Part shown: positions 48,601 to 56,334 of the stretch, in pieces
Layout: the number at the start of each line of letters is the position of its first letter
Numbering within the stretch: the stretch's first letter is position 1
DNA from: Collinsella aerofaciens
Lineage (GTDB): Bacteria > Actinomycetota > Coriobacteriia > Coriobacteriales > Coriobacteriaceae
DNA length: 64,000 bases
Direction: 5' to 3'
Assembly: GCF_015555045.1 (NCBI RefSeq)
Contig: NZ_JADNJQ010000012.1
Location: forward strand, 1-64,000
The notes under the pieces: model-generated
The model's input: only the letters and a program-made list of their open reading frames with translations
Told to the model about the DNA's origin: nothing
Databases searched by the model: none
Program-made: the position numbers and the translations under genes

Positions 48601-49476
48601 TATGTGTACTTCACCGTTAACAGCGCGGATAGCAAGGATTACGTCAACTACTCTGCTGGTGGTGGCGTGTATCGCTATACGCTCGGCGATGCAGAGGCGA
48701 CGCAGATTTATGATGCGGCTGGCCATTACCAGCACTGCGACTCTCCGGTCATTGCCGATGCATCTGGCAACCTGTACTACATCAATGACTCGGGCACGCT
48801 GTTTAAACTTGGAGCTGTCGAGTCTTGGACGGTTGCCTTTAATTCCAACGGCGGGTCTGCTTGCGACACTAAGTTTGTTGCTACGGCCGACGGCAAGCTG
48901 GTCAAGCCGGCCGATCCGACGCGCGATGGCTACACTTTCGGCGGTTGGTATACCGATGAGACTTGCACGCAGGCGTATGACTTCAGTACGCCGGTGACGG
49001 CCGACCTGACGCTGTATGCCAAGTGGACTAAGAATGCCGTTAACCCTGGCGGTAATGGCGGTTCAGGCTCCAATGGCGGCAATGGCGGCGTTGGTTCGAA
49101 TGGCGGCGGCGGTTCTAGTACCGGTACTGGTTCCGGCACTGACGCTGGCACGGGTTCTGGCTCCGGCTCGAAGGGCGGCGCTATTGCCCCGGGCAAGAAG
49201 CCGGTGACCAAGACGACGGTGTCGACCAAGACCGAGACCAAGGACAACAAGTCCGACAAGAAGTCCGACAAGAAGTCTGACAAGAAGGACAACAAGTCCG
49301 ACAAGAAGTCCGATTCCAAGTCCGATACGGGTGCTGCTTCCATGACCACTGCTAAGAAGTCCTCTAGTGCTTCCGAGCAGGAGACGGGCACCAACCCGCT
49401 CGCCATTGTTGGCGTTGCCGCCGGCGTCATCGGTCTCGCCATCGTCGGCGTGTTCGTGTTCACCAAACGTCGGTAG
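45613..49476 (+). CDS. B12-regulated surface protein: four DUF4430 domains plus beta-propeller
   Basis: The 1287-residue protein has a signal peptide (RGLVAFLAFAMAFSTTPAQLWA) and an Ala/Ser/Thr-rich spacer. Four DUF4430 (transcobalamin C-terminal-like) domains follow at about 173-290, 297-402, 411-524 and 533-641. Each has the motif YWxxxVxG (YWQLFVDG, YWQLFING, YWRFYVKG, YWHLYING). Residues 689-1068 form a PQQ-like beta-propeller of seven or eight blades (EPVIANGFVYIATENELIKI, SAPAVAGENLIVGG). One InlB-type repeat (1072-1140) follows, then a Gly/Ser linker, a Lys/Ser/Asp repeat and a C-terminal membrane anchor with KRR. A cobalamin riboswitch precedes it, so a role in B12 capture is likely. 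ATG 45694 is an alternative start. Confidence 0.85.
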   Translation: MGELERNMRDDVGQPLGNAPSTDNGGQMDMFEDERERASLHRRGAIARGVAKRGLVAFLAFAMAFSTTPAQLWAEGAEGITDAVAQATTPGEDAALAGGTAEQSGAEVSDSGSAPAASAATTEAATGDEGSATGESPATSEQSSTVSAGQAGSAAAAAVQTENPTETGDVAKKQVEVSFSIIGTDADGKAQTWVAPTQLKLDEGATAADAFVKLQQKTGFKADYDPNTAYGFYLKSITSPSDGRTLAFDPATYAYWQLFVDGASSSVGASSVKLTQGQKIEFAYTAGSASPVVKDQVAANVTVIGRDAQGKTQTWVDNAQYVVTSGSSALDLTKAALEANDIDAVAAGSFILSLKYNGVELGTPQDYSTYWQLFINGKSSDYTADNVTIHAGDTVTWFYGGWGDQLPSDSVHASVQVLGKDKDGKQQVWASTGQTSLKAGSTAKDLLEQTGLKLKATEESWGWYLRGITSPLDGKTYCGSDAATNSYWRFYVKGKSDAKYKFADVGAGAYELHEGDAVTFMYAGDSDALPGQVLGSADIIGPDVNGNNTRWGSASNVSLPEGSTAQDLIETVLKAKGIDYKAFQSGAYWSITSPFEDKSYGYDGATGKYWHLYINGESSSLCANQVTLKSGDKVTFAYTTEKSPMPDPDKIVVDPSATTPNWDAEWAGYGNSGNGSTVTDAKTPAQAAGLKWAFDWKAESGQQYANCSEPVIANGFVYIATENELIKIDSSTGKKVASAPLASKVSYTSRPIYTNGLIIVPLNGGAVQAITADKLICKWLSPGLTDLTQSSCTVVSDGEYVYVGSVDISYDENYNATYGNGSFMRIKIATGEVSWQNIDASEGYYWTGAALTDKYAIVPTSAGTLKCIDKTTGDVVSTMKLGALANADCVADPSNGSTFYQMTHDGKLHVISLSAKGVLSEQKTVDLGLTNNMSAPAVAGENLIVGGQTATGSALALYNLKTGKTTMVTAADGKELPAGFNGIAATPLVSVQGGKTYVYFTVNSADSKDYVNYSAGGGVYRYTLGDAEATQIYDAAGHYQHCDSPVIADASGNLYYINDSGTLFKLGAVESWTVAFNSNGGSACDTKFVATADGKLVKPADPTRDGYTFGGWYTDETCTQAYDFSTPVTADLTLYAKWTKNAVNPGGNGGSGSNGGNGGVGSNGGGGSSTGTGSGTDAGTGSGSGSKGGAIAPGKKPVTKTTVSTKTETKDNKSDKKSDKKSDKKDNKSDKKSDSKSDTGAASMTTAKKSSSASEQETGTNPLAIVGVAAGVIGLAIVGVFVFTKRR

Positions 49477-50388
49477 GTGAGGGCTGTGTCCAATAAATCC
49501 AAGGACGCTGACCCCAAGCAACCAGATTCCTCGTTCATTCAGCTCGATGATCCAAAGCAAAAGGGCGCCGCTTCGGCGGCGTCCACCTCTCGTCGCAAGG
49601 CGCTCCTCGGCGTTCTGACTGCTGCATGCACCATTCTGATCGTCGTCTCGCTGGGTTTCGCCCATCCTTCCACAAGCGGTGCCTGGTCCATCGACTGGAT
49701 CATTCAGACCGTGACGGGGGAGAGCGTCGTCACCAAGGACACCAAGGCGTCTGGCTCGACTACGACTTCGGGCGAGGCCAGTTCCAAGGATTCCAAGTCA
49801 TCGAATGACGCAAAAGATGAGTCCAAGGGTTCGAACGACGACAAGGACGATTCCGAGTCTTCAAACAAGGAATCGGACAAAAACTCGGATAGCAAGAAGT
49901 CCGAGGACCGGGGCGGCAAGAAGTCTGGCGATAAATCCGCTGCCCAAAATACGGGAGCCAGTGATACTTCCAATGCGTCTGGCGGTGCTTCTTCGGGCGG
50001 TGGCCAGTCGTCTGATGGAGCCTCATCCTCTAATGGTGGAAACGCCTCCTCGGGCGGCCAGAGCGGCTCACAGGAGTCCAACTACGTTACGGTGACGGTT
50101 TCGGTCACATCGAGCGCTGTGGACAATCCTGTGTCCTCTGGTGGCACCTTTACCTTTAACGAAGGTGCTACCGTCTACGATGCCCTGTGCGCGCTGGGCC
50201 TCTCTGTCAACGCACACGGCTCATCGTACGGCACGTATGTTTCTGCGATTGGTGGTTTGGCCGAGAAACAGTACGGCGGCACGAGCGGCTGGATGTATTC
50301 CGTCAACGGCACAACGCCCATGACGGCCTGTAGTAACTACGTTCTCTCAAACGGCGACAACGTAGTCTGGTATTACGTTACAGACTAG
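49477..50388 (+). CDS. Membrane-anchored single-DUF4430 protein, second gene of the B12 operon
   Basis: The 303-residue protein has a short cytoplasmic end, one membrane helix (about 42-62, LLGVLTAACTILIVVSLGF), a long Ser/Lys/Asp/Gly linker (80-195), and one DUF4430 domain (about 200-303) with the motif GWMYSVNG in place of YWxxxVxG. The domain ends the protein (VVWYYVTD). GTG 49477 begins directly after the stop of the larger DUF4430 protein; GTG 49486 is also possible. Both genes share the riboswitch and a terminator at 50411. It could receive the ligand from the larger protein at the membrane. Confidence 0.82.
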   Translation: MRAVSNKSKDADPKQPDSSFIQLDDPKQKGAASAASTSRRKALLGVLTAACTILIVVSLGFAHPSTSGAWSIDWIIQTVTGESVVTKDTKASGSTTTSGEASSKDSKSSNDAKDESKGSNDDKDDSESSNKESDKNSDSKKSEDRGGKKSGDKSAAQNTGASDTSNASGGASSGGGQSSDGASSSNGGNASSGGQSGSQESNYVTVTVSVTSSAVDNPVSSGGTFTFNEGATVYDALCALGLSVNAHGSSYGTYVSAIGGLAEKQYGGTSGWMYSVNGTTPMTACSNYVLSNGDNVVWYYVTD

Positions 50389-50410
50389 AGGCCTCGACAT
50401 AGCGCGCCAG

Positions 50411-50447
50411 ACGGGCGGTTCGGACCAACATCCGAGCCGCCCGTTTT
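50411..50447 (+). terminator. Terminator of the DUF4430 operon
   Basis: A stem of 14 positions (50411-50424 with 50431-50444, nearly perfect) is followed by TTTTT. Confidence 0.85.
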
Positions 50448-50484
50448 TCATGCGAATGTGACTGGATCGCCGGGTCTCTCGGCA

Positions 50485-50521
50485 AACAAAAAACCGGTTG
50501 GAACGGGAATTCCAACCGGTT
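50485..50521 (-). terminator. Terminator of the first GtrA gene
   Basis: An 11-bp perfect stem (50492-50502 with 50511-50521) is followed on the minus strand by TTTTTTG. Confidence 0.82.
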
Positions 50522-50547
50522 ATACATTCAAGCAAATAGTGAATCGA

Positions 50548-50955
50548 CTACGACCGTGCGCCCTCGAGGAAGAAGCGGCGGCTGAAGTAGTTGTACCAGG
50601 TGACGAGGAATGTGGCGATGGCCTTCATGGCCTGGTAGCCGATGCTCAAAAACGTGACGCCCACAAACATGTACAGGTCGTTGAGGCCCAGGCCGATCAC
50701 CGACAGGATGGTGAAGATCGTGAACTCGCGCTTGCGGCTCATGCCTTCGCGGTGGTCGAACACGTACTTCATGCTGAGCCAGTAGTTGACCACGACGGAT
50801 GTGATAAACGAAACCGTGGTGCTCATCAAAAAGTCGAGGTGGAACAGCTCGACGAGCGCAATGAGCATGCCCCAGTCGATGCCAAAGGAGATAAGACCCA
50901 CGACGGCAAACTTGAGGAACTGCTTGGTATGAGGTTGTGCCAGCGCCTTGCGCAC
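50548..50955 (-). CDS. GtrA family membrane protein 1
   Basis: The 135-residue protein has four membrane helices in the GtrA pattern: KFAVVGLISFGIDWGMLIAL, SFITSVVVNYWLSMKYVF, a third helix around FTILSVIGLGLNDLYMF and a fourth before YNYFSRRFFL. GtrA proteins help move lipid-linked sugars for wall or surface polysaccharide. It is related to the next gene (shared phrases NYW/NYLxSMKYVFxHxEGMSRxREF), so the two are duplicates. No glycosyltransferase is adjacent. Confidence 0.85.
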   Translation of the reverse strand: MRKALAQPHTKQFLKFAVVGLISFGIDWGMLIALVELFHLDFLMSTTVSFITSVVVNYWLSMKYVFDHREGMSRKREFTIFTILSVIGLGLNDLYMFVGVTFLSIGYQAMKAIATFLVTWYNYFSRRFFLEGARS

Positions 50956-51108
50956 GTAATCACATCCAATGCGTTGATGAATCGAGCAGAGGATACTTTA
51001 GAGCTTTTACAAGGGAAACGTAAGGTCTTTGCCAAGAACTATATGAACTCGCCAAATTTTCAAGAGCTAATCCGCAAACGTTGATAATTTGCCCGTAAAC
51101 GAGCGACA

Positions 51109-51148
51109 CCCACGGACGATACTGCGCTGAGTGCGCGTCGTCCGTGGG
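51109..51148. terminator. Terminator-like hairpin after the second GtrA gene
   Basis: An 11-bp perfect stem (51109-51119 with 51138-51148) lies 27 bases after the GtrA2 stop. There is no clear T-run. The gap 50956-51174 shows no gene. Confidence 0.5.
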
Positions 51149-51174
51149 CGCCGTAATGCTGCAGGGGTTTCGAG

Positions 51175-51570
51175 CTATTTTGTCTCGTCGCCCTCCAGGA
51201 AGATTTTTCGAGTCACAAAGTTGTAGACCATGACAAGCGCGGTGGCGCAGATCTTGGCGATATTGGCCTCGAGTCCCAGGCCGGCGTTGAGCGCCAGCAC
51301 GATGCCGTCGTTGAGCACCAAACCGATCACGGACAGCACGACAAAGATGATGAACTCGCGGCGGCGGCTCATGCCTTCCTTGTGCGCAAACACGTACTTC
51401 ATGCTTGCGAGGTAGTTAAAGATGAGTGAGATGATAAAGCCGCTGGTGTTGGCGATTAGGATGTTGAGGCCCAGACCGTAGTGGAGCAGATTCATAATGC
51501 CAAAGTCGATAACCGTGGCAATGACACCGACGACGCCAAATTTCATAATCTGCGCAAGGAGCTTTTGCAT
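51175..51570 (-). CDS. GtrA family membrane protein 2
   Basis: The 131-residue protein has the GtrA four-helix layout: MKFGVVGVIATVIDFGIM, SGFIISLIFNYLASMKYVF, a third helix around FVVLSVIGLVLNDGIVL, and a final helix before YNFVTRKIFLEG. I start at ATG 51570; a TTG at 51633 would add 21 residues. It is upstream of its paralogue in the same direction, with 220 bases between. Role as for other GtrA proteins is inferred from family only. Confidence 0.83.
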   Translation of the reverse strand: MQKLLAQIMKFGVVGVIATVIDFGIMNLLHYGLGLNILIANTSGFIISLIFNYLASMKYVFAHKEGMSRRREFIIFVVLSVIGLVLNDGIVLALNAGLGLEANIAKICATALVMVYNFVTRKIFLEGDETK

Positions 51571-51599
51571 GGTACCTGCCTTAAGCTGGCGCCGAAGCG

Positions 51600-51642
51600 C
51601 CGCGGGGATGACAAACTCAGCAAGTTTAGCCAATCCCCGCGG
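51600..51642. repeat. Inverted repeat between fbp and GtrA2
   Basis: CCGCGGGGA (51600-51608) and TCCCCGCGG (51634-51642) pair perfectly over a 25-base loop. It begins right after the fbp stop, without a clear T-run; it may be a weak terminator or an mRNA end. Confidence 0.45.
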
Positions 51643-51648
51643 GTGGTG

Positions 51649-53565
51649 CTAGGCGCGCTCCTCGATAGCACCGTTTCTATATGCATCGAGCAGCTGACGC
51701 AGGTCTTGGATTTGGCTGCGGATCTTGGCGCCAGTATCGGTGTCGCTCACCATGCGGCGACGGTCCGCTTGGTCAAAACGGTTGGTCTCGCTTTCGATGT
51801 CCACGTTGCGCGTGAGTGCCTCGGCAACCGTCGTAAAGGCCCGGTGCGACTTGAGGCGGCAGCCGCGCGAGCTCGAGATGAGCGTATAGCCGGCGATGCC
51901 CGTCTTGGGATGGTAAGCGCGGCAGAAGCCGCCATCGATGACCAGCAGCTTGCCCTCGGCGCGGATGGGCTGCTCGCCCTTGGTGGTTTTAACGGGCGTG
52001 TGGCCGTTGATGATGTGGCCGGTCGGCGAACATGCCATGGGCGCGACGCCAAACTCGCGCATGATGTCGTCGCAGACCGAGGGCGACTTGGTAAGCGTAA
52101 AGTATGGGTCCATCGGCTCGACCCAGGTGCTCTTATCGGCGATATAGGCGCGCTCAAAGGTACGCACCAGGCGTCCGCTGGCGGGCGAGTTAAAGCCAAT
52201 CCACAGGTACCACATCCAGTCGAGAGCGTCGCGGTCGCCCACGCGCCAGGCGCGGCGGGCGATGTGGTCGCAAAAATCGAGATAATCGCGGCCAGCGTGC
52301 CAGGTGCCCAGACAGTTCATGCTGCTAAAGGTGCCGTCTTCGTTGAGCGGAACGCAGCCGTGGAAGAGCAGGTTGCCGTTGGCGACCTTGTACATCGAGC
52401 CGTGGGAATAGAGGAAATCGATATGGCGATGCAGGTGATCGGCGGTGACAAACTCGGACACGAGCTTGTCGATGATGTGCTGCTCCTGAGACGTGAGCGT
52501 GTAGGGGTCCGCCGGGTCGACGGTGGGGAAGTCGTTGGTCGTGAGTGGCCACACGCTGCCGTCGGCGAGCGTGACCGTGCCGGTGTCGTGGTCGATCTTG
52601 TCGAGTAACAGACGGTCGGTCATGTCGAACTCGGGGTGGAGCTGGATAATCTGGCCCTCGAGCTTAAAGAGCAGCACGTTGATAGCCTTGATCAGCGGGG
52701 TGATGGACTCACCGGCGGTGTAGGTGGCATCGGCAAAGGCGACAAGCTCACGCAGCGAGATACCGTAGTCATTCTCGAGGATCTCGTAATTGTCGTAGCG
52801 TAGGTTGTTGCGCAGCACCGTGGCGATGCAGGCGGGCTCACCGGCGGCGGCGCCCATCCACAGCAGATCGTGGTTGCCCCACTGGATGTCGAGCGAATGA
52901 TAGGTGAGCAGGCGGTCCATAATCTTGGCAGCGCCGCCGCCACGGTCGAAGATATCGCCCACCAGGTGCAGGTGGTCGACGGCCAGGCGCTTGATGAGCG
53001 AAGCGAGCGACTCGATAAAGTCGTCGGCGCTGGCGGTCTCCAGGATGGACTCCACGATGCGCTCGTGATAGCGCACGCGATAGTTGTTCTCGTCCGGGTG
53101 CGTGTGCAACAACTCATCGATGATATAGGCGTAGTCGCGCGGGATGGCCTTACGCACCTTGGAGCGCGTGTAGCGGCTTGAAAGCGAGCGAGCGACCATG
53201 ATGAGCTGGTCAAGCATCGTCTTGTACCAAGTTGGCGAGTCCTCGCGCTGGCTGCGGACCAGCTCAATCTTCTCGCGCGGGTAGTAAATGAGCGTGCACA
53301 GCTCGCCCTTTTCGTCAAAGGAGAGCGTGTCGCCAAAAATCTCGTCGACATGCTCGCGCACGACGCCCGAGCAGTTGTTGAGGATGTGCATAAAGGCTTC
53401 GTACTCGCCGTGCACGTCGCTCATAAAATGCTCGGTGCCCTTGGGTAGGTTGAGGATGGCCGAGAGGTTGATAATCTCGGTAAATGCGGATTGTTCGGTG
53501 GGGAACTGTCTCGACAGCAGGCGCAGATACTTGAAGTCTTGCGGGTTGCGATCGAATGCGACCAT
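51649..53565 (-). CDS. fbp: Fructose-1,6-bisphosphatase class III
   Basis: The 638-residue metallophosphatase hydrolyses fructose 1,6-bisphosphate in gluconeogenesis. Metal-binding motifs of the calcineurin-like fold are SDVHGEY (Asp50, His52), GDIFDRGGG near 210 and QWGNHDLLW near 238. Whole-length features of the Bacillus-type enzyme are present (PKGTEHFMSDVHGEYEAF region, ADKSTWVEPMDPYF). The start at 53565 (MVAFDRNPQDF) follows GGAAGG; the frame is open 45 bases more. A palindrome lies in its leader. Confidence 0.94.
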   Translation of the reverse strand: MVAFDRNPQDFKYLRLLSRQFPTEQSAFTEIINLSAILNLPKGTEHFMSDVHGEYEAFMHILNNCSGVVREHVDEIFGDTLSFDEKGELCTLIYYPREKIELVRSQREDSPTWYKTMLDQLIMVARSLSSRYTRSKVRKAIPRDYAYIIDELLHTHPDENNYRVRYHERIVESILETASADDFIESLASLIKRLAVDHLHLVGDIFDRGGGAAKIMDRLLTYHSLDIQWGNHDLLWMGAAAGEPACIATVLRNNLRYDNYEILENDYGISLRELVAFADATYTAGESITPLIKAINVLLFKLEGQIIQLHPEFDMTDRLLLDKIDHDTGTVTLADGSVWPLTTNDFPTVDPADPYTLTSQEQHIIDKLVSEFVTADHLHRHIDFLYSHGSMYKVANGNLLFHGCVPLNEDGTFSSMNCLGTWHAGRDYLDFCDHIARRAWRVGDRDALDWMWYLWIGFNSPASGRLVRTFERAYIADKSTWVEPMDPYFTLTKSPSVCDDIMREFGVAPMACSPTGHIINGHTPVKTTKGEQPIRAEGKLLVIDGGFCRAYHPKTGIAGYTLISSSRGCRLKSHRAFTTVAEALTRNVDIESETNRFDQADRRRMVSDTDTGAKIRSQIQDLRQLLDAYRNGAIEERA

Positions 53566-53592
53566 GAAACACCTTCCGATGGGGCTGGTAAA

Positions 53593-53622
53593 ACTGATAA
53601 ACGGCGTCAAACGTTTATCAGT
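53593..53622. promoter_or_regulatory. Palindrome in the fbp leader, possible operator
   Basis: ACTGATAAACG (53593-53603) and CGTTTATCAGT (53612-53622) are perfect complements across eight bases. It lies 28 bases upstream of fbp. The remainder of the 53566-53885 gap shows no gene; a GATAAT at about 53863 may be the degV -10 element. Confidence 0.45.
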
Positions 53623-53885
53623 ATGCGCCGCTTTTGTTTCGATTTTGCGCCAGCGGCTGAATTATCGGCTGAATGGTTTGGTAAATCGATTTAGTTGAGG
53701 TAGATATGGCGGTTGAGTGGAGACGACAGAGGGTGTTTTCTCAGATATTTATGCGTGGGGTCGGTGGAGACGATGGTGGTAAAGATGTTCGCTATTTTTG
53801 GTTCGATTTGGTAAATAGTGGACATATGTACCGTATGTAGGCTCACTGTGCGATAATTTGCGCAGCAATACGTAAGGAGCCTCAT

Positions 53886-54776
53886 ATGAGTGATTTTGTC
53901 CTGACCTGTGAATCTGCCGCCGACCGAACTCGGGAGTTCTTTGACTCGCGCAATATTCCTGTCGCGTATTTTCATTACGAGATCGACGATGTTGTCTATA
54001 CGGACGATCTGTATCAGTCGATTACGCCGGACAAGTTTTTTGCCCAGATTGCCGCGGGCGCCATGCCCAAGACGTCTCAGGTGAGCGTGGGTGAGTACGA
54101 GGAGTTTTGGGAGCCGTTTGTTGCCGAGGGTAAAGACGTGCTGCACCTGACGTTGTCGTCGGGTATTTCGGGCACGTATGGATCGGCCTGCGTTGCGGCG
54201 CAGATGCTCGCGGATCGCTATCCCCAGGGCGGCAAGGTGCGCGTCATCGATTCGCTGGCGGCGTCTTCGGGCTTTGGCCTGTTGCTGGAATATGCCGCCG
54301 ACGTGCGCGATAGCGGGGCTTCACTCGACGAGACGGCTGCCTGGATCGAGGAGCACAAACTCAACCTGCACCACTGGTTCTTCTCGACCGATCTGTCGAG
54401 CTACCTGCGCGGCGGTCGCATTTCGGCTGCGAGCGCGATCATCGGCACGGCGCTTAAGATTTGCCCGCTTATGACGGTCGATTGCGACGGCAAGCTGTCG
54501 CCACGTGAGAAGATTCGCACTAAGAAGCGCGCGATTTCCGAGATGGCCAAGACCATGATGGCACACGTGCAGGACGGTGCGGATTATTCGGGTAAGTGCA
54601 TCATGTCGCACTCGGCGTGCCGCGAGGATGCCGAGGCAGTTGCGGCGCTGATTGAGGAACAGGTTCCGCAGCTTAAAGGCAAGATTGAGATCAATGACAT
54701 CGGTACTCTGATTGGCTCGCATACCGGACCTGGTACGGTGGCGCTCTTCTTTATGGGCGACAAACGCATGGATTAA
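53886..54776 (+). CDS. DegV family fatty-acid-binding protein
   Basis: The 296-residue protein matches DegV (FakB-like), which carries a fatty acid for phosphorylation by FakA. Family landmarks are PKTSQVSVGEYEEFW near 60, LSSGISGTYGSA near 90, SSYLRGGRIS, the DGKLSPREKIRTKKRA stretch, and the final IGSHTGPGTVALFF. AAGGAG precedes the ATG at 53886. It stands alone; FakA is not in the window. Confidence 0.9.
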   Translation: MSDFVLTCESAADRTREFFDSRNIPVAYFHYEIDDVVYTDDLYQSITPDKFFAQIAAGAMPKTSQVSVGEYEEFWEPFVAEGKDVLHLTLSSGISGTYGSACVAAQMLADRYPQGGKVRVIDSLAASSGFGLLLEYAADVRDSGASLDETAAWIEEHKLNLHHWFFSTDLSSYLRGGRISAASAIIGTALKICPLMTVDCDGKLSPREKIRTKKRAISEMAKTMMAHVQDGADYSGKCIMSHSACREDAEAVAALIEEQVPQLKGKIEINDIGTLIGSHTGPGTVALFFMGDKRMD

Positions 54777-54816
54777 CTTGGCCCATCACGTCGCGCACGA
54801 TTGCTCAAACGAAAAC

Positions 54817-54844
54817 GGCCCGCCTCACGTTTGTGGGGCGGGCC
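54817..54844. terminator. Bidirectional terminator after degV
   Basis: GGCCCGCC (54817-54824) pairs with GGCGGGCC (54837-54844) between convergent genes. Confidence 0.7.
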
Positions 54845-54856
54845 TTGCTGTTGGGG

Positions 54857-55948
54857 TTAGCGTTTCTTTCCGCGGAAGAAGAAGCCATGCAGTGACGGCT
54901 TGAGGCCGCGGTTGGCGCGATGCTCCTCGACGCGCTCGTGGATCGAAGCGACGCGCTCGATGACTTCGTCGGGAATCGGCACATCGGGATTCATGTTCTC
55001 GACTTGGCTGACCTCGGCGGCGGCGACCTGGTCGATAATGGGCACATCGTCGCGCGAGATGACAGGTGTGGCTTCTTCCTTCATCTTGCGATAACGCTGC
55101 ATCATGTCGGTCTGTAGCTGCTGTGCCGAAGGCGGCGTCCAGATGATGGCGTTGGCGCCGGCGGCGATGGTCTCACGGATGCTCTCGGGCGTCTTGCCGC
55201 CCGGCGCGATGAGCGGCAGGTTGGGATAGTGCTCGCGCAGTTCACGCAGGACCTGGGGCGTGTTTTTGCCGGCGGCGATGTTGAGAATCTTGGCTCCGGC
55301 GCGCACTTTGGCATGCGCATCGTCGTCGCAACGTACGACCGTGGCGATGACGGGGATGTCGGCGATGTTGGTGATGTGCTCGACCATCTCGGCAGTAGCG
55401 GGGGAGTTGACCACGCAGCCCGCCGCGCCCTGCATCTCGGAGACGGCTGCCATCTGCACGGAGCGCTTACCGGTCGTAGTTCCGCCGCCCACGCCTACAA
55501 AGACCGGGCACTCGGCGACGGTCAGCAGCGCTTGCGTAATGGCGGGCTGCGGCGTGAAAGGGTAGACCGCAAAAACGGCATCGGCGTTGGAGTTGCGGAT
55601 AACCGCGACATCGGTAGTGTAAATGAGCGACTTGATGCGGCGGCCGAAGAGCGTGAAGCCGCTGGCCTCCTCGATCTCGTCGGGCATGCGAAGAGCAGCC
55701 TTGCGCAGACGTCCGTCGATGGGCAGGGGCTCCATGGGGAGCAGTCCGTTGGGGGTCACGGCTACCTGGGGCTCGGTGAACTCGTCTGCGAGCTCGACCT
55801 CGGAGAAATCGACCGAGGCGACGATGTCCTCGTGAACCTCGGCGGGTACATCGATGGGAGCTTGGTCGTTTGCCGCGGCAGGCGTGTCGAAGGAGCTGGT
55901 GCCGACAAAGGCGTCGACGCGTTCGTTTAGGTCGTTGAGGGTATCCAT
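54857..55948 (-). CDS. TIM-barrel-like protein, function unknown
   Basis: The 363-residue protein has a variable acidic N-terminus (1-100). The following domain of repeated beta-alpha units (about 105-290) resembles phosphate-binding TIM barrels: LIYTTDVAVIRNSNADAVF, CPVFVGVGGGTTTGKR, IPVIATVVRCDDDAHAKVRAGA, NLPLIAPGGKTPESIRETI and AGANAIIWTPPS. The GVGGGTTTGKR and APGGKTPES loops are candidate phosphate-binding sites. The C-terminus is basic (FFFRGKKR). I do not recognise a specific enzyme; aldolase-like or isomerase-like activity is conceivable. Confidence 0.65.
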   Translation of the reverse strand: MDTLNDLNERVDAFVGTSSFDTPAAANDQAPIDVPAEVHEDIVASVDFSEVELADEFTEPQVAVTPNGLLPMEPLPIDGRLRKAALRMPDEIEEASGFTLFGRRIKSLIYTTDVAVIRNSNADAVFAVYPFTPQPAITQALLTVAECPVFVGVGGGTTTGKRSVQMAAVSEMQGAAGCVVNSPATAEMVEHITNIADIPVIATVVRCDDDAHAKVRAGAKILNIAAGKNTPQVLRELREHYPNLPLIAPGGKTPESIRETIAAGANAIIWTPPSAQQLQTDMMQRYRKMKEEATPVISRDDVPIIDQVAAAEVSQVENMNPDVPIPDEVIERVASIHERVEEHRANRGLKPSLHGFFFRGKKR

Positions 55949-56139
55949 GGAGGCTCGATTCTATGCGATGGTGGCCGGCGCGATGCAGCCGGAATTGCGA
56001 ATGCTAAATCGTTTGACGAGTTGATTTTTCCCCGCCGCACCATCCGTTAGACCGAAGGGCGGGAGAACGTGAAGGAGCTGTGGTGGCGAGGATCGAGGTG
56101 CTATCTTGAAAGTCCCGTTTAAAAGAGAGGTGACGCGGT

Positions 56140-56310
56140 ATGGAATTGGCAGCAATGTTTGGCTCGATTGGCCTGTGCGTGGGCGCAATCGTTGCCGCCG
56201 CGGTCATCTACTTTGTGGTCACGGCCATTAAGGGCAAAAGGGCCGAACGCAAGGAGCGCGCGATGCTTAAACAGCATCGCGACCAGCAGGGCAAACGCGC
56301 ACAGAGATAG
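56140..56310 (+). CDS. Small 56-residue membrane protein
   Basis: A short frame begins at ATG 56140, nine bases after AGAGAGG, and ends with TAG at 56310. The product has one membrane helix at about residues 5-29 (SIGLCVGAIVAAAVIYFVV in its core) and a highly basic tail (KGKRAERKERAM to GKRAQR). The clear ribosome site, helix and positive-inside tail make it a likely real gene. It lies between a divergent gene and a convergent gene. Function unknown. Confidence 0.6.
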   Translation: MELAAMFGSIGLCVGAIVAAAVIYFVVTAIKGKRAERKERAMLKQHRDQQGKRAQR

Positions 56311-56334
56311 CTTGTTGAGTTTTTGATCCGTGCG

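Noticed and set aside
49240..49330. Short tandem repeat resembling a CRISPR
   Set aside because: It is in frame and encodes a Lys-Ser-Asp linker of the DUF4430 protein; there are no spacers.
51600..51642. Inverted repeat as the start region of a longer GtrA2
   Set aside because: A TTG start at 51633 is possible, but ATG 51570 gives normal GtrA length, so the repeat is better placed between genes.
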